Shown: piece by piece, positions 10,741 through 22,410 of the stretch
Layout: each line of letters opens with the position of its first letter
Numbering within the stretch: position 1 is the first letter of the stretch
Assembly (NCBI GenBank): GCA_017545325.1
Contig: JAFWOX010000124.1
Location: 6,592 to 70,591 of the forward strand
Source of the DNA: Oscillospiraceae bacterium
GTDB taxonomy: Bacteria > Bacillota_A > Clostridia > Oscillospirales > Oscillospiraceae
Direction of reading: 5' to 3'
Length of the DNA stretch: 64,000 nucleotides
Translations under genes and position numbers: made by a program
Notes under the pieces: generated by a model
The model's database searches: none
Seen by the model: the letters and a program-made list of their open reading frames with translations, nothing else
Told to the model about the DNA's origin: nothing

Positions 10741-11972
10741 AGCGGCGATATGTCATCATAGGCGGGAGCATCGCCGGGGTGAGCTGCGTGGAGGGCATCC
10801 GCAGCCGGGATCCCGAGGGAGAGATCACCGTCCTTTCCGGGGAACCCGTGGCCAACTACGGGCGGCCCCTCATCTCCTACTACCTGGAGGGAAAAACGGA
10901 CCTGGAGCGCATGAGCTGGCGGGGGCCTGACTTCTTTGACCGGAACCGGGCGGAACTCCGCTGCGCCGTGACCGCGGAGAAGCTGGAGCCCCTGGAGCAC
11001 CGGGTGCGCCTCTCCACCGGAGAATACCTGGAATATGACGCCCTCTGCCTCTGCGTCGGCTCCTCTCCCTTCTCTCCCCGCTTCGAGGGGGCGGAGATCG
11101 TGGACAAGCGGTTTTCCTTCACCACCCTGGCGGACGCTCTGGCTCTGGAGCAGGCGGTCACCCGGGAGAGTCGGGTGCTCATCGTGGGCGCCGGCTTCAT
11201 CGGCCTGAAATGCGCCGAGGGGCTTCGGGACCGGGCCGGGCGCATTACGGTCTGCGACCTGGCGGACCGGGCCATGAGCGCAAGCCTGGACGCGGACTGC
11301 TCTCCCATCCTGGAGCGGCATCTGGAGAGGAACGGCATACGCCTCATGCTGGGGGATACGGTGGCGCGCTTCGACGGCCATACCGCTTACATGAAAAGCG
11401 GAAAGGCCCTGTCCTTCGACGTGCTGGTGACCGCCATCGGGGTGCGGCCGAACACGGCGCTTCTGGCGGAGGCCGGGGGCAGCGTGAACCGGGGGATCCT
11501 GACGGGAGAGGGGATGGAGACCTCTCTGCCGGATATCTGGGCCGCCGGGGACTGCACGGAGACCATGGACGTGAGCTCCGGGACCCCCGGGGTGCTGGCG
11601 GTGCTGCCCAACGCCTCCCTCCAGGGATACTGCGCCGGGGTGAACATGGCAGGCGGCGGGGAGAAGTTCGACAAGGGGATCCGGCTGAATTCCATCGGCT
11701 TCTATGGCCTCCATATCATGAGCGCCGGCACCTGCACGGAGCCGGTATTCACGGAGATCACAGAGACGAGCTGCAAGAAGCTCTTTGCCAGGGACGGGGT
11801 CCTGACGGGCTTCATCCTGATCGGGGACGTCAACCGGGCGGGGATCTATACCGCCATGATCCGGGAGAGGACGCCCCTGGAAACCATCGACTTTGAAGCG
11901 GTGATGCGGGAGCCTTCCCTGCTCCCCTTCGGGCGGGAATACCGGGCAGAGAAGCTGGGAGGTGTGGTATAA
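10737..11972 (+). CDS. NAD(P)/FAD-dependent oxidoreductase, GOGAT electron-input subunit
   Basis: Two-dinucleotide-binding flavoprotein of 411 aa. FAD-binding Rossmann fold at the N-terminus (YVIIGGSIAGVSC), NAD(P)-binding fold around residue 145 (VLIVGAGFIGLKCAEGL), and the C-terminal FAD motif AAGDCTE. It resembles rubredoxin/nitrite reductase-type NADH oxidoreductases more than classical GltD. Coupled by overlaps to the ferredoxin gene before (ATGA) and the GXGXG gene after (TAATG). Probably passes NAD(P)H electrons to the ferredoxin subunit. Confidence 0.9.
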   Translation: MKRRYVIIGGSIAGVSCVEGIRSRDPEGEITVLSGEPVANYGRPLISYYLEGKTDLERMSWRGPDFFDRNRAELRCAVTAEKLEPLEHRVRLSTGEYLEYDALCLCVGSSPFSPRFEGAEIVDKRFSFTTLADALALEQAVTRESRVLIVGAGFIGLKCAEGLRDRAGRITVCDLADRAMSASLDADCSPILERHLERNGIRLMLGDTVARFDGHTAYMKSGKALSFDVLVTAIGVRPNTALLAEAGGSVNRGILTGEGMETSLPDIWAAGDCTETMDVSSGTPGVLAVLPNASLQGYCAGVNMAGGGEKFDKGIRLNSIGFYGLHIMSAGTCTEPVFTEITETSCKKLFARDGVLTGFILIGDVNRAGIYTAMIRERTPLETIDFEAVMREPSLLPFGREYRAEKLGGVV

Positions 11973-12691
11973 TGAGGCGGATCGACGCGGCGGGGCTGGA
12001 TTTTCAGGCCCTGAACGAGCTGCTGCGGCAGGATTCGGAGGATACGGAGATCCTGGGCTGCCTGGGCCAGCGCTTCATCGGCGCGGGGATGGGAGCCCGG
12101 AAGCTCCTCATCCACGGCATTCCGGGCAACGCCCTGGGGGCGTATCTCAACGGGGCGGAGCTGGAGGTCTTCGGCAACGCCCAGGACGCGGTGGGAGACA
12201 CCATGAACGCCGGGACCATCCTGGTGCACGGGAGCATCGGGGATACGGCGGGCTATGCCATGCGGGGCGGGAAGATCTACGTCCGGGGCAGCGCGGGATA
12301 CCGGGCGGGCATCCACATGAAGGAATACCGGGAGCATGTGCCCATGCTCATCATCGGGGGCAAGGCCGGCTCCTTCCTGGGGGAGTACCAGGCGGGAGGC
12401 AGCATCGTCGTCCTGGGCCTGGAGGGGGAAGGCCCCATCGTTTCCAACTTCCCCTGCACCGGCATGCACGGGGGGAGGCTCTTCCTGCGCTCCGACTGCC
12501 GGGACGTGCGTTTCCCGGAGCAGGTGACCGCCCGGCGGGCCGAGGGGGCGGATATGGCGGTGATCGAGGCCGGCCTTCGGGAATACTGCGCCATTTTCAG
12601 CCTGGACTATGATGAGGTGACCGCGGTCCCCTTCACGGTGGTCACGCCGGACAGCAAGAATCCTTACCGGCAGATGTATGTGGCGAACTGA
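11972..12691 (+). CDS. Glutamate synthase GXGXG (C-terminal) domain protein
   Basis: The structural beta-helix domain that ends classical GltB, here a free 239-aa protein. Repeated glycine turns (GAGMGARKLLIHG, GNALGAYLNGAE, GDTAGYAMRGGKIYVRG, GGKAGSFLGEY) are diagnostic. Its start shares one base with the preceding stop. It completes the set of split GOGAT subunits. The following guaA starts 12 bases later and is probably on the same message. Confidence 0.92.
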   Translation: MRRIDAAGLDFQALNELLRQDSEDTEILGCLGQRFIGAGMGARKLLIHGIPGNALGAYLNGAELEVFGNAQDAVGDTMNAGTILVHGSIGDTAGYAMRGGKIYVRGSAGYRAGIHMKEYREHVPMLIIGGKAGSFLGEYQAGGSIVVLGLEGEGPIVSNFPCTGMHGGRLFLRSDCRDVRFPEQVTARRAEGADMAVIEAGLREYCAIFSLDYDEVTAVPFTVVTPDSKNPYRQMYVAN

Positions 12692-12703
12692 GAGGAATAA
12701 CGG

Positions 12704-14245
12704 ATGGAAAACGAACGGGTCCTGATCCTGGATTTCGGCGGTCAGTACGACCAGCTTATCGCCCGGCGGGTGCGGGAATGCCGGGTCTACTGCGAAGTGA
12801 TGCCCTGGCAGACGCCTATCCGGGAGATCCGCGCCTTCAACCCCGGGGCGATCATCTTCACCGGCGGGCCTCACAGCGTCTACGCCCCCGGCGCGCCGGA
12901 CGCGGATCCGGAGGTGTTCCGGCTGGGGGTGCCCATCCTGGGGATCTGCTACGGGTGCCAGCTCATGGCCGCCCGCCTGGGGGGCGAGGTGATCCCCGCC
13001 CGGGAGGACGCCGCCCGGGAATACGGCAGAACGGAGACGGAATTCGAGCCGGACTCCCCGCTGTTCCGGGGGCTGCGGGCCAAAAGCGCTGTCTGGATGA
13101 GCCATGGGGACTACATGGCCAGAGTGCCGGAGGGCTTCACCGTCCTCGCCCGGAGCCAGGCCTGCCCCAACGCCGCCATCGGGGACGACAGCCGCCGCTT
13201 CTACGGGGTGCAGTTCCACCCGGAGGTGCGGCATACGGAGCAGGGCCGGGAGATCCTGCAGAACTTCCTCTATACGGTCTGCGGCTTTCAGGGGACCTGG
13301 ACCATGGAAGACTACCGGACCCGGGCCGTTTCGGAGCTGCGGGAGAGGATCGGAGCCGGGCGGGTGCTGCTGGCCCTGTCCGGCGGGGTGGATTCCTCCG
13401 TCTGCGCGGCGCTGCTGGCCGAGGCGGCCGGGAATCGGCTCACCTGCGTCTTTGTGGACCATGGCCTCCTGCGAAAGGACGAGGGGGACCAGGTGGAGGC
13501 GGCCTTCGCCGGAAGAGGGGCCCGCTTCCTGCGGGTGAACGCGGCGGACCGCTTCCTGAAGCGCCTTTCCGGCGTGCGTCAGCCGGAGGAGAAGCGCAGA
13601 CGCATCGGGGAGGAATTCATCCGGGTATTTGAGGAGGAGAGCCGCAGGCTGGGAAAAGTGGATTACCTGGCCCAGGGCACCATATACCCGGATGTGATCG
13701 AATCCGGGGGCGGGAGCGCGGCGGTGATCAAAAGCCACCATAATGTGGGGGGCCTGCCCTCCGTGGTGGATTTCCGGGAGATCCTGGAGCCTCTGCGGCT
13801 GCTGTTCAAGGACGAGGTGCGCGCCCTGGGGCGGGAGCTGGGTCTGCCGGAAAGCCTGGTCAGCCGCCAGCCCTTCCCCGGCCCCGGCCTCGCCATCCGG
13901 ATCATCGGCCCGGTGACCCGGGAGAAGCTGAAAGCTCTGCGGGAGGCGGACGCCATTTTCCGCGAGGAGCTGGAAAAGGCCGGGCTGGGGGCCTCCGTCG
14001 CCCAATACTTCGCGGTGCTGACGAACCTGCGCAGCGTCGGCGTCATGGGGGACGGGCGGAGCTATGACCGGGCCGTGGCCCTCCGGGCGGTGGAGACGGA
14101 GGATTTCATGACCGCGGACTGGGCCAGGCTTCCCTATGCGCTGTTGGACCGGGTGAGCGTCCGCATCGTAAACGAGGTGCCCGGGGTCAACCGGGTGCTC
14201 TACGATATCACATCCAAACCGCCGGCAACGGTGGAATACGAATAG
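12704..14245 (+). CDS. guaA: GMP synthase (glutamine-hydrolysing)
   Basis: Converts XMP to GMP with ATP and glutamine. The class I amidotransferase domain (about 1-190) has nucleophile motif GICYGCQ and catalytic FHPE. The ATP pyrophosphatase domain has the P-loop LSGGVDSS, and the dimerisation domain ends [18 protein letters not shown], as usual. Length 513 aa is normal. It follows the GOGAT genes closely and precedes dapF by 11 bases, so it probably shares the attenuated promoter at 7568. Confidence 0.97.
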   Translation: MENERVLILDFGGQYDQLIARRVRECRVYCEVMPWQTPIREIRAFNPGAIIFTGGPHSVYAPGAPDADPEVFRLGVPILGICYGCQLMAARLGGEVIPAREDAAREYGRTETEFEPDSPLFRGLRAKSAVWMSHGDYMARVPEGFTVLARSQACPNAAIGDDSRRFYGVQFHPEVRHTEQGREILQNFLYTVCGFQGTWTMEDYRTRAVSELRERIGAGRVLLALSGGVDSSVCAALLAEAAGNRLTCVFVDHGLLRKDEGDQVEAAFAGRGARFLRVNAADRFLKRLSGVRQPEEKRRRIGEEFIRVFEEESRRLGKVDYLAQGTIYPDVIESGGGSAAVIKSHHNVGGLPSVVDFREILEPLRLLFKDEVRALGRELGLPESLVSRQPFPGPGLAIRIIGPVTREKLKALREADAIFREELEKAGLGASVAQYFAVLTNLRSVGVMGDGRSYDRAVALRAVETEDFMTADWARLPYALLDRVSVRIVNEVPGVNRVLYDITSKPPATVEYE

Positions 14246-14256
14246 GAGGACTCCGG

Positions 14257-15045
14257 ATGCACTTTACAAAAATGCAGGGGCTGGGCAACGACTATCTCTA
14301 TGTCTACGGGGAGCCGAAGGACCCGGAGGCGCTGTCCCGCCGCCTTTCCGACCGGCATTTCGGTCCGGGAGCGGACGGAATGATCTGGATCTCCCCCTCC
14401 GCCTCCGCGGACTTCCGCATGCGCATTTTCAATGCCGACGGGTCGGAGGCCCGGATGTGCGGCAACGGCATCCGCTGCGTGGGCAAATACGTCTATGACA
14501 AGGGCCATACGGATAAGACGCGCCTGCGCATCGAGACCCTCTCCGGGATCAAGACCCTGGACCTGAACCTGGCGGGGGGCCGGGTGAGGACCGTGGGGGT
14601 GGATATGGGCCGGGCAGCCGTATCCGCGCCGATGGTGATCGAGGCAGAGGGCGCGGCCGTGACCTGCATCCCTGTGGACATGGGCAATCCCCACGCGGTG
14701 ATCTTCACGGAGGACGCGGAGAAGGCGCCCCTCCTCACCCTGGGTCCGGCGATCGAGGGGCATCCGGCTTTCCCCGGAGGGGTGAACGTGGAATTCGTAC
14801 AGGTCCTCGCCCCCGACCGCCTGCGCATGCGGGTGTGGGAGCGGGGCAGCGGGGTGACCCTGGCCTGCGGTACCGGCGCCTGCGCCAGCGCTGCGGCGGC
14901 GGTATCCATGGGGCTCTGCGGAGCGGGAGAGACCGTCTCCGTCCGGCTGGACGGCGGGGAGCTGCAGGTCCGGGTGGAAGCGGACGGCCAGGTACACATG
15001 ACCGGCCCCGCGGAATTCGTCTATGAGGGGGAAATCCTATGCTGA
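14257..15045 (+). CDS. dapF: Diaminopimelate epimerase
   Basis: Interconverts LL- and meso-diaminopimelate for lysine and peptidoglycan. Both active-site cysteines are present, in ARMCGNGIRC and ACGTGACAS. Length 262 aa is slightly short but complete. Start ATG follows TAGGAGGA. The last seven bases overlap the start of dapL, the enzyme that makes its LL-substrate, so the pair is translationally coupled. Confidence 0.96.
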   Translation: MHFTKMQGLGNDYLYVYGEPKDPEALSRRLSDRHFGPGADGMIWISPSASADFRMRIFNADGSEARMCGNGIRCVGKYVYDKGHTDKTRLRIETLSGIKTLDLNLAGGRVRTVGVDMGRAAVSAPMVIEAEGAAVTCIPVDMGNPHAVIFTEDAEKAPLLTLGPAIEGHPAFPGGVNVEFVQVLAPDRLRMRVWERGSGVTLACGTGACASAAAAVSMGLCGAGETVSVRLDGGELQVRVEADGQVHMTGPAEFVYEGEILC

Positions 15046-16223
15046 CGCCGAATCCCCATTACGGGGAGCTCCAGGACTCGTATCTGTTCGCCCGCATCGC
15101 GGAAAAGACCGCCGCCTGGCTCCGGGACCATCCCGGGGAGAGGCTTCTGCGCATGGGGATCGGGGACGTGTCCCAGCCCCTGTGTCCCGCGGTCATCCGG
15201 GCGCTCCATGAGGCGGTGGAGGATCAGGCCCGAGGCGAGACCTTCCGGGGGTATCTGCCGGAATGCGGCGCGCCCTTCCTGCGGGAGGCCATCGCCCGCC
15301 ACTATGCCCGCCGGGGCGTGGAGCTTTCCCCGGAGGAGGTGTTCGTATCCTCCGGAGCCAGCGATGAGCTGGGGCATATCCTGGATCTGTTCGATCCCTC
15401 CAGTCCCGCCCTGATCCCGGAACCCGCCTATCCCGCCTATGTGGACGCCAGCGTGCTGGCAGGCCGGAGGATCCTCCACCTGCCCACAGGCCGGGAAGGA
15501 GGGTTTTTGCCGGAGCCGCCGGAGAAGGGGGAGGCCGACCTCATCTACCTCTGCTCCCCCAACAACCCCACCGGGGCGGTGCTGGACCGGGAGCGGCTCA
15601 AGGCCTGGGTGGACTGGGCCGATCGGCGGGGGGCGGTGATCCTCTTCGACGCCGCCTATGAGGCCTTCATTCAGGATCCGGCGCTGCCCCACAGCATTTT
15701 TGAGATCGAGGGGGCCCGGACCTGCGCCATCGAGATCTGCTCCCTTTCCAAGACCGCGGGCTTCACCGGCACCCGCCTGGGCTACACGATCATTCCCCGG
15801 GAGCTCAGGCGCGGCGGCATGAGCCTCAGCGCCATGTGGGTGCGCAACCGCACCACCAAGTCCAACGGCGTATCCTATATCCTCCAGCGGGGGGGAGCCG
15901 CCGTATTCACGGAGGAAGGACAGCGGCAGGTGCAGGATACCCTGCGCATTTATCGGGAAAACGCCCGGATCATGGGGAGGACCCTGGACCGGCTGGGGAT
16001 CTGGTACACGGGGGGAAGGAACGCCCCCTATATCTGGATGCAGTGCCCCGGCGAAGCCGACAGCTGGAGCTTCTTCGACCGGCTCCTGAAGGAGATCCAG
16101 GTGGTCGGCACCCCCGGGGAGGGCTTCGGCGCCTGCGGGGAGGGCTACTTCCGCTTCTCCGCCTTCGGCAGCCCGGAGGATACCCGGGAGGCCATGGGGA
16201 GACTGGAAGGGCTGCTTCAATGA
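15039..16223 (+). CDS. dapL: LL-diaminopimelate aminotransferase
   Basis: Class I PLP aminotransferase that makes LL-DAP from tetrahydrodipicolinate in one step, the short lysine route known in plants, chlamydiae and Clostridia. The PLP lysine is in SLSKTAGFTGTRLGY; substrate and cofactor motifs SPNNPTGAV and FDAAYEAF are present. Length 394 aa. It overlaps dapF. A hairpin shared with pyrG follows. Its presence suggests the succinylase/acetylase branch is not needed. Confidence 0.95.
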   Translation: MLTPNPHYGELQDSYLFARIAEKTAAWLRDHPGERLLRMGIGDVSQPLCPAVIRALHEAVEDQARGETFRGYLPECGAPFLREAIARHYARRGVELSPEEVFVSSGASDELGHILDLFDPSSPALIPEPAYPAYVDASVLAGRRILHLPTGREGGFLPEPPEKGEADLIYLCSPNNPTGAVLDRERLKAWVDWADRRGAVILFDAAYEAFIQDPALPHSIFEIEGARTCAIEICSLSKTAGFTGTRLGYTIIPRELRRGGMSLSAMWVRNRTTKSNGVSYILQRGGAAVFTEEGQRQVQDTLRIYRENARIMGRTLDRLGIWYTGGRNAPYIWMQCPGEADSWSFFDRLLKEIQVVGTPGEGFGACGEGYFRFSAFGSPEDTREAMGRLEGLLQ

Positions 16224-16245
16224 TCGCCGCGCAAAAGCAAAAGAA

Positions 16246-16271
16246 ACCGCCCGCGTTTCGCCGCGGGCGGT
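16246..16271. terminator. Hairpin terminator between dapL and pyrG
   Basis: A 10-bp perfect stem, ACCGCCCGCG and CGCGGGCGGT, with a six-base loop. On the minus strand it is followed by TTTCTTTTGCTTTT, so it best serves pyrG, which stops at 16283. It may also slow transcription from dapL. Confidence 0.75.
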
Positions 16272-16282
16272 AAACGCTCCGG

Positions 16283-19308
<3,026 letters not shown>

Positions 19309-19346
19309 CCCGGCGCGGAAGCATACGGAGAAGGGAGGGAAGCGCC

Positions 19347-19931
19347 ACGGTTTTCCGGGAAGATACCTACAGCGTCCTGCTGGTTTCCGCTTCTGAAAAA
19401 TTCAATTCCGCGGCCCTTTCCCTGCTGCCCGTTACGGATTACTGGCCGGTCACCGCCGTGGGGAGCGTCAGCGAAGCCCGGCGCAGGCTGGTGGACGGGA
19501 CCTTTGACCTGATCCTGATCAATTCCCCCCTGCCGGATGACGCGGGACTCGAATTCGCCGCCGAGATCTGCGGGGAGAGCGACGCCGGCGTCCTTCTCCT
19601 GGTGCGGGGGGAGCTGTATGAGGAAACCTATTCCCGGCTCCTGCCCGCCGGGGCCGTCACCCTGGCCAAGCCCGTGAGCCTTCAGTCCATGACCCAGAGC
19701 CTGCGGGTGCTGTGCGCCATCCGGGAGCGGCTGCGGAGGATGCGGCGGCGCCAGGCCACGGTGGAGGAAAAGATCGAGGAGCTGCGGCTGGTGAACCGGG
19801 CCAAGTGGCTGCTGATCCAGTGCCTCCACATGACGGAGGAGGATGCCCACCGCTATATCACCCGCCAGGCCATGGAGCAGCGCAGTACGAAGCGGGAGAT
19901 CGCCGAGAGCATCATCCGGACCTACCAGTGA
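19347..19931 (+). CDS. ANTAR-domain transcription antiterminator with receiver-like N-terminus
   Basis: RNA-binding regulator of about 194 aa. The frame has no ATG at its 5' end. Homology-like sequence begins FREDTYSVLLVSASEKF, and the best start is ACG at 19347, seven bases after GGGAGGG; GTG at 19458 would remove the first strand of the domain. Residues about 8-125 look like a response-regulator receiver, but the acidic pair after strand 1 is Ser-Ala-Ser and the phospho-acceptor position is Asn59 (LILINSPLPDD). Residues about 138-194 form the ANTAR domain (VNRAKWLLIQ, MTEEDAHRYI). Likely target: the hexaloop leaders of glnN, gltB and pyrG. Confidence 0.87.
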   Translation, partial: TVFREDTYSVLLVSASEKFNSAALSLLPVTDYWPVTAVGSVSEARRRLVDGTFDLILINSPLPDDAGLEFAAEICGESDAGVLLLVRGELYEETYSRLLPAGAVTLAKPVSLQSMTQSLRVLCAIRERLRRMRRRQATVEEKIEELRLVNRAKWLLIQCLHMTEEDAHRYITRQAMEQRSTKREIAESIIRTYQ

Positions 19932-20086
19932 GGGCGGCGCTCGGTTTTCCGTCCCTGTCCCCGGTCCCGCTGCCGCGGGGCTCAGCCGCCCCTGACCTCC
20001 GCCGAGGCATTCGAAAAACCATACGGCAGAATATCCGGCCGTCGCCCCTTCCATGATCGCCAATTGAAAATGGGGAACCGCCGATC

Positions 20087-20124
20087 GGCGGGGATACCGG
20101 GATCACCGCTCCGGTATCCCCGCC
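20087..20124 (+). terminator. Strong hairpin behind the ANTAR gene
   Basis: GGCGGGGATACCGG pairs perfectly with CCGGTATCCCCGCC across a 10-base loop. No T-run follows, so termination would be Rho-assisted or the stem only protects the 3' end. Confidence 0.55.
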
Positions 20125-20250
20125 ATATCTATGCCCGCGTGCAGGCGCCGCGGGGCCTTCCCCTCCCCGCTCCCGGCGGAGGATAAGGGCATGGGCAAGT
20201 CAGCTAGTTTTCTGCTTAGCTGCATCTTGTTTTTTACACTAGATTACGTA

Positions 20251-20278
20251 TTGACTAATATCAAGTTTCTGGTATAAT
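20251..20278 (+). promoter_or_regulatory. Promoter of the fatty-acid synthesis operon
   Basis: TTGACT (20251-20256), 16 bases, TATAAT (20273-20278). The -35 is the first half of TTGACTAATATCAA, whose ends TTGA/TCAA are inverted. A repressor of lipid genes could bind here, but the match to known FapR or FabT sites is poor. acpP starts 58 bases downstream after TGGAGGGA. Confidence 0.7.
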
Positions 20279-20335
20279 TACATCAGGTCGCCTGTGCGTC
20301 CACTTTATATTGTGCTGATTAATGGAGGGAACACC

Positions 20336-20557
20336 ATGGTTTTCAACGCTATTGCTGAACTGATCGCCGACCGCAACGACTGCGATATTTCTGAGATCAC
20401 CCCGGAGAGCCGCTTCGAGGATCTGGGCATCGATTCCCTGGACACGGTGGAGATGCTCATGGACCTGGAGGACAAGATCGGCTTCGAGGTAGAGCTGGAC
20501 CAGAAGGTGGAGACCGTAGGCGAGCTGGCGGCTTTCATCGAAGCGAAGATGGGCTGA
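20336..20557 (+). CDS. acpP: Acyl carrier protein
   Basis: Carrier of growing acyl chains, 73 aa and acidic. The phosphopantetheine serine is in LGIDSLDTVE. Start ATG at 20336 follows GGAGGGA. First gene of the fatty-acid operon, three bases ahead of fabK. Confidence 0.96.
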   Translation: MVFNAIAELIADRNDCDISEITPESRFEDLGIDSLDTVEMLMDLEDKIGFEVELDQKVETVGELAAFIEAKMG

Positions 20558-20560
20558 GCG

Positions 20561-21505
20561 ATGCTGCATACCGTTCTGAACGATCTCCTGGGGATCGAAT
20601 ACCCCGTTTTCCAGGGAGGCATGGCCTGGATCGCCGACGGCAGGCTGGCCGCGGCGGTGAGCGAAGGGGGCGGCCTGGGCATCGTTGCCGCGGGAAACGC
20701 TCCGGCGGACTATGTCCGGAATCAGATCCGGATCGCCAAAGGCCTGACGAAAAAGCCCTTCGGCCTGAACATCATGCTCATGAGCCCCTTCGCCTCCGAG
20801 GTCGCCGAGCTGGCCGCCGAGGAGAAGGTAGCGGTAGTCACCACCGGGGCGGGCAATCCCTCCCGGTACATGGAGCTGTGGCGCGCCGCCGGGATCCGGG
20901 TCATCCCCGTGGTGGCCTCCGTCGCCATGGCCAGGCTCATGGCCCGCGCCGGGGCCTGCGCCCTCATCGCCGAGGGCGGCGAGAGCGGCGGACACGTGGG
21001 AGAGCTGACCACCATGGTGCTGGTGCCCCAGGTCTGCGACGCCGTTTCCCTGCCGGTGATCGCCGCGGGCGGCATTGCCGACGGGCGGGGCATGGCGGCG
21101 GCCTTCATGCTGGGGGCCTGCGGCGTGCAGATGGGCACCCGCTTCCTTTCCGCGGAGGAATGCGCCATCCACCCCACCTATAAAGAGAAGATCCTGAAGG
21201 CCAAGGATCTCTGCACCATGGTGACCGGCAGGCGCACAGGTCATCCCGTGCGGGCGCTGCGCACCAATTTCCCCCGGGAGTACCTGAAGGCCGAATATGG
21301 CGGCGCCTCCGACGAGGAGCTGGATAAAATGGGCACCGGCGCCCTGCGCCTGGCGGTGCAGGAGGGCGATATGGAGCGAGGCTGCTTCCTCTCCGGCCAG
21401 ATCGCCGCCATGGTAAACAAGGTGCAGCCTGCCGCGGAGATCGTGCGGGAGGTCTGCCAGGGGGCGGAGCCCATTCTCAGGAGCGCGTCGAAATGGGTAA
21501 ATTAG
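20561..21505 (+). CDS. fabK: Enoyl-ACP reductase II (FMN, FabK type)
   Basis: Last reductive step of fatty acid elongation. A 314-aa nitronate-monooxygenase-like barrel with FQGGMAWIADG at the N-terminus, AEGGESGGHVG, and the FMN loop AAGGIADGRGMAAAFMLGA. FabK replaces FabI in many Firmicutes and is insensitive to triclosan. It overlaps fabD by 13 bases. Confidence 0.95.
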   Translation: MLHTVLNDLLGIEYPVFQGGMAWIADGRLAAAVSEGGGLGIVAAGNAPADYVRNQIRIAKGLTKKPFGLNIMLMSPFASEVAELAAEEKVAVVTTGAGNPSRYMELWRAAGIRVIPVVASVAMARLMARAGACALIAEGGESGGHVGELTTMVLVPQVCDAVSLPVIAAGGIADGRGMAAAFMLGACGVQMGTRFLSAEECAIHPTYKEKILKAKDLCTMVTGRRTGHPVRALRTNFPREYLKAEYGGASDEELDKMGTGALRLAVQEGDMERGCFLSGQIAAMVNKVQPAAEIVREVCQGAEPILRSASKWVN

Positions 21506-22410
21506 CCTTTGTGTTTTCCGGCCAGGGGGCGCAGGCCCCGGGCATGGGGCTGGATCTCTATGAATGCAGCCCGGCGGCGAAGGACGTCTTCCGCCGCTGC
21601 GAGGCCATCCGTCCCGGCACCCTGGAGCAGTGCTTCCGGGGCAGCGAGGAAGCCCTGAGGGAGACCGCCGTCACCCAGCCCTGCATGGTGGCCATGGAGC
21701 TGGCTGCCCTGGCGGCGGCTCGGGAGGCCGGGCTGGAGCCGGATATGGCTGCGGGCTTTTCCCTGGGGGAGCTCAGCGCCCTGAGCTGCGCCGGGGTCAT
21801 GGAGGCGGAGACCGCCTTTCGCCTCACCTGCCGCCGGGGGGAGCTGATGCAGCAGGCGGCGGAAGCCCACCGGACCGGCATGGCCGCCGTGGTGAAGCTG
21901 ACGAACGCGGAAGTGGAACGGCTCTGCGCCGGGTTTCGTCAGGTCTGGCCCGTGAACTACAACTGCCCCGGGCAGGTGACGGTATCCGGCGCGGAGGAGG
22001 AGATGGCCGATTTCGCCGCGGCGGTGAAGGCGGCGGGGGGCAGGGCCATTCCCCTGAAGGTCCGCGGCGCTTTCCATTCCCCCTTCATGGCGGAGGCGGC
22101 AAAAGCGTTTCAGGCGGAGCTGGATGCGGCGCCCCTGCGCGCCCCCCGCATCCCCGTGTACGCGAACCTCACCGGGGAACCCTACGGGGAAGACGCAGCC
22201 GCCACCCTGGGACGGCAGATGACCAGCCCCGTGCGCTGGGAGGCCTCCGTCCGGGGCATGATCGCCGCCGGAGCGGATACCTTCGTCGAGTTGGGGCCGG
22301 GAAAAACCCTCTGCGGCCTCATCGGCAAAACGGATCCCTCCGTCCGCTGCTTCCCCCTCTCGGAGATGAAGGACATCGATGCGCTGAGAAAGGAGCTTGG
22401 GCTATGCTGA
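21493..22410 (+). CDS. fabD: Malonyl-CoA:ACP transacylase
   Basis: Loads malonyl groups on ACP. 305 aa, with FSGQGAQAPGMG at the start, active serine in AAGFSLGELSAL and the histidine in GAFHSPFM. The start overlaps fabK; the last seven bases overlap fabG (ATGCTGA). Confidence 0.96.
   Translation: MGKLAFVFSGQGAQAPGMGLDLYECSPAAKDVFRRCEAIRPGTLEQCFRGSEEALRETAVTQPCMVAMELAALAAAREAGLEPDMAAGFSLGELSALSCAGVMEAETAFRLTCRRGELMQQAAEAHRTGMAAVVKLTNAEVERLCAGFRQVWPVNYNCPGQVTVSGAEEEMADFAAAVKAAGGRAIPLKVRGAFHSPFMAEAAKAFQAELDAAPLRAPRIPVYANLTGEPYGEDAAATLGRQMTSPVRWEASVRGMIAAGADTFVELGPGKTLCGLIGKTDPSVRCFPLSEMKDIDALRKELGLC

Larger units (their letters stand above)
19932..20335. other. Intergenic region between ANTAR gene and acpP
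   Basis: About 400 bases without a convincing gene. It holds a 14-bp perfect hairpin at 20087-20124 and the fatty-acid operon promoter at 20251-20278. The part before the promoter (20200-20280) is clearly more AT-rich than its surroundings. Confidence 0.7.

Noticed and set aside
11846..14005. 719-codon minus-strand frame opposite GOGAT and guaA
   Set aside because: Antisense of two clear genes, biased composition and no domain.
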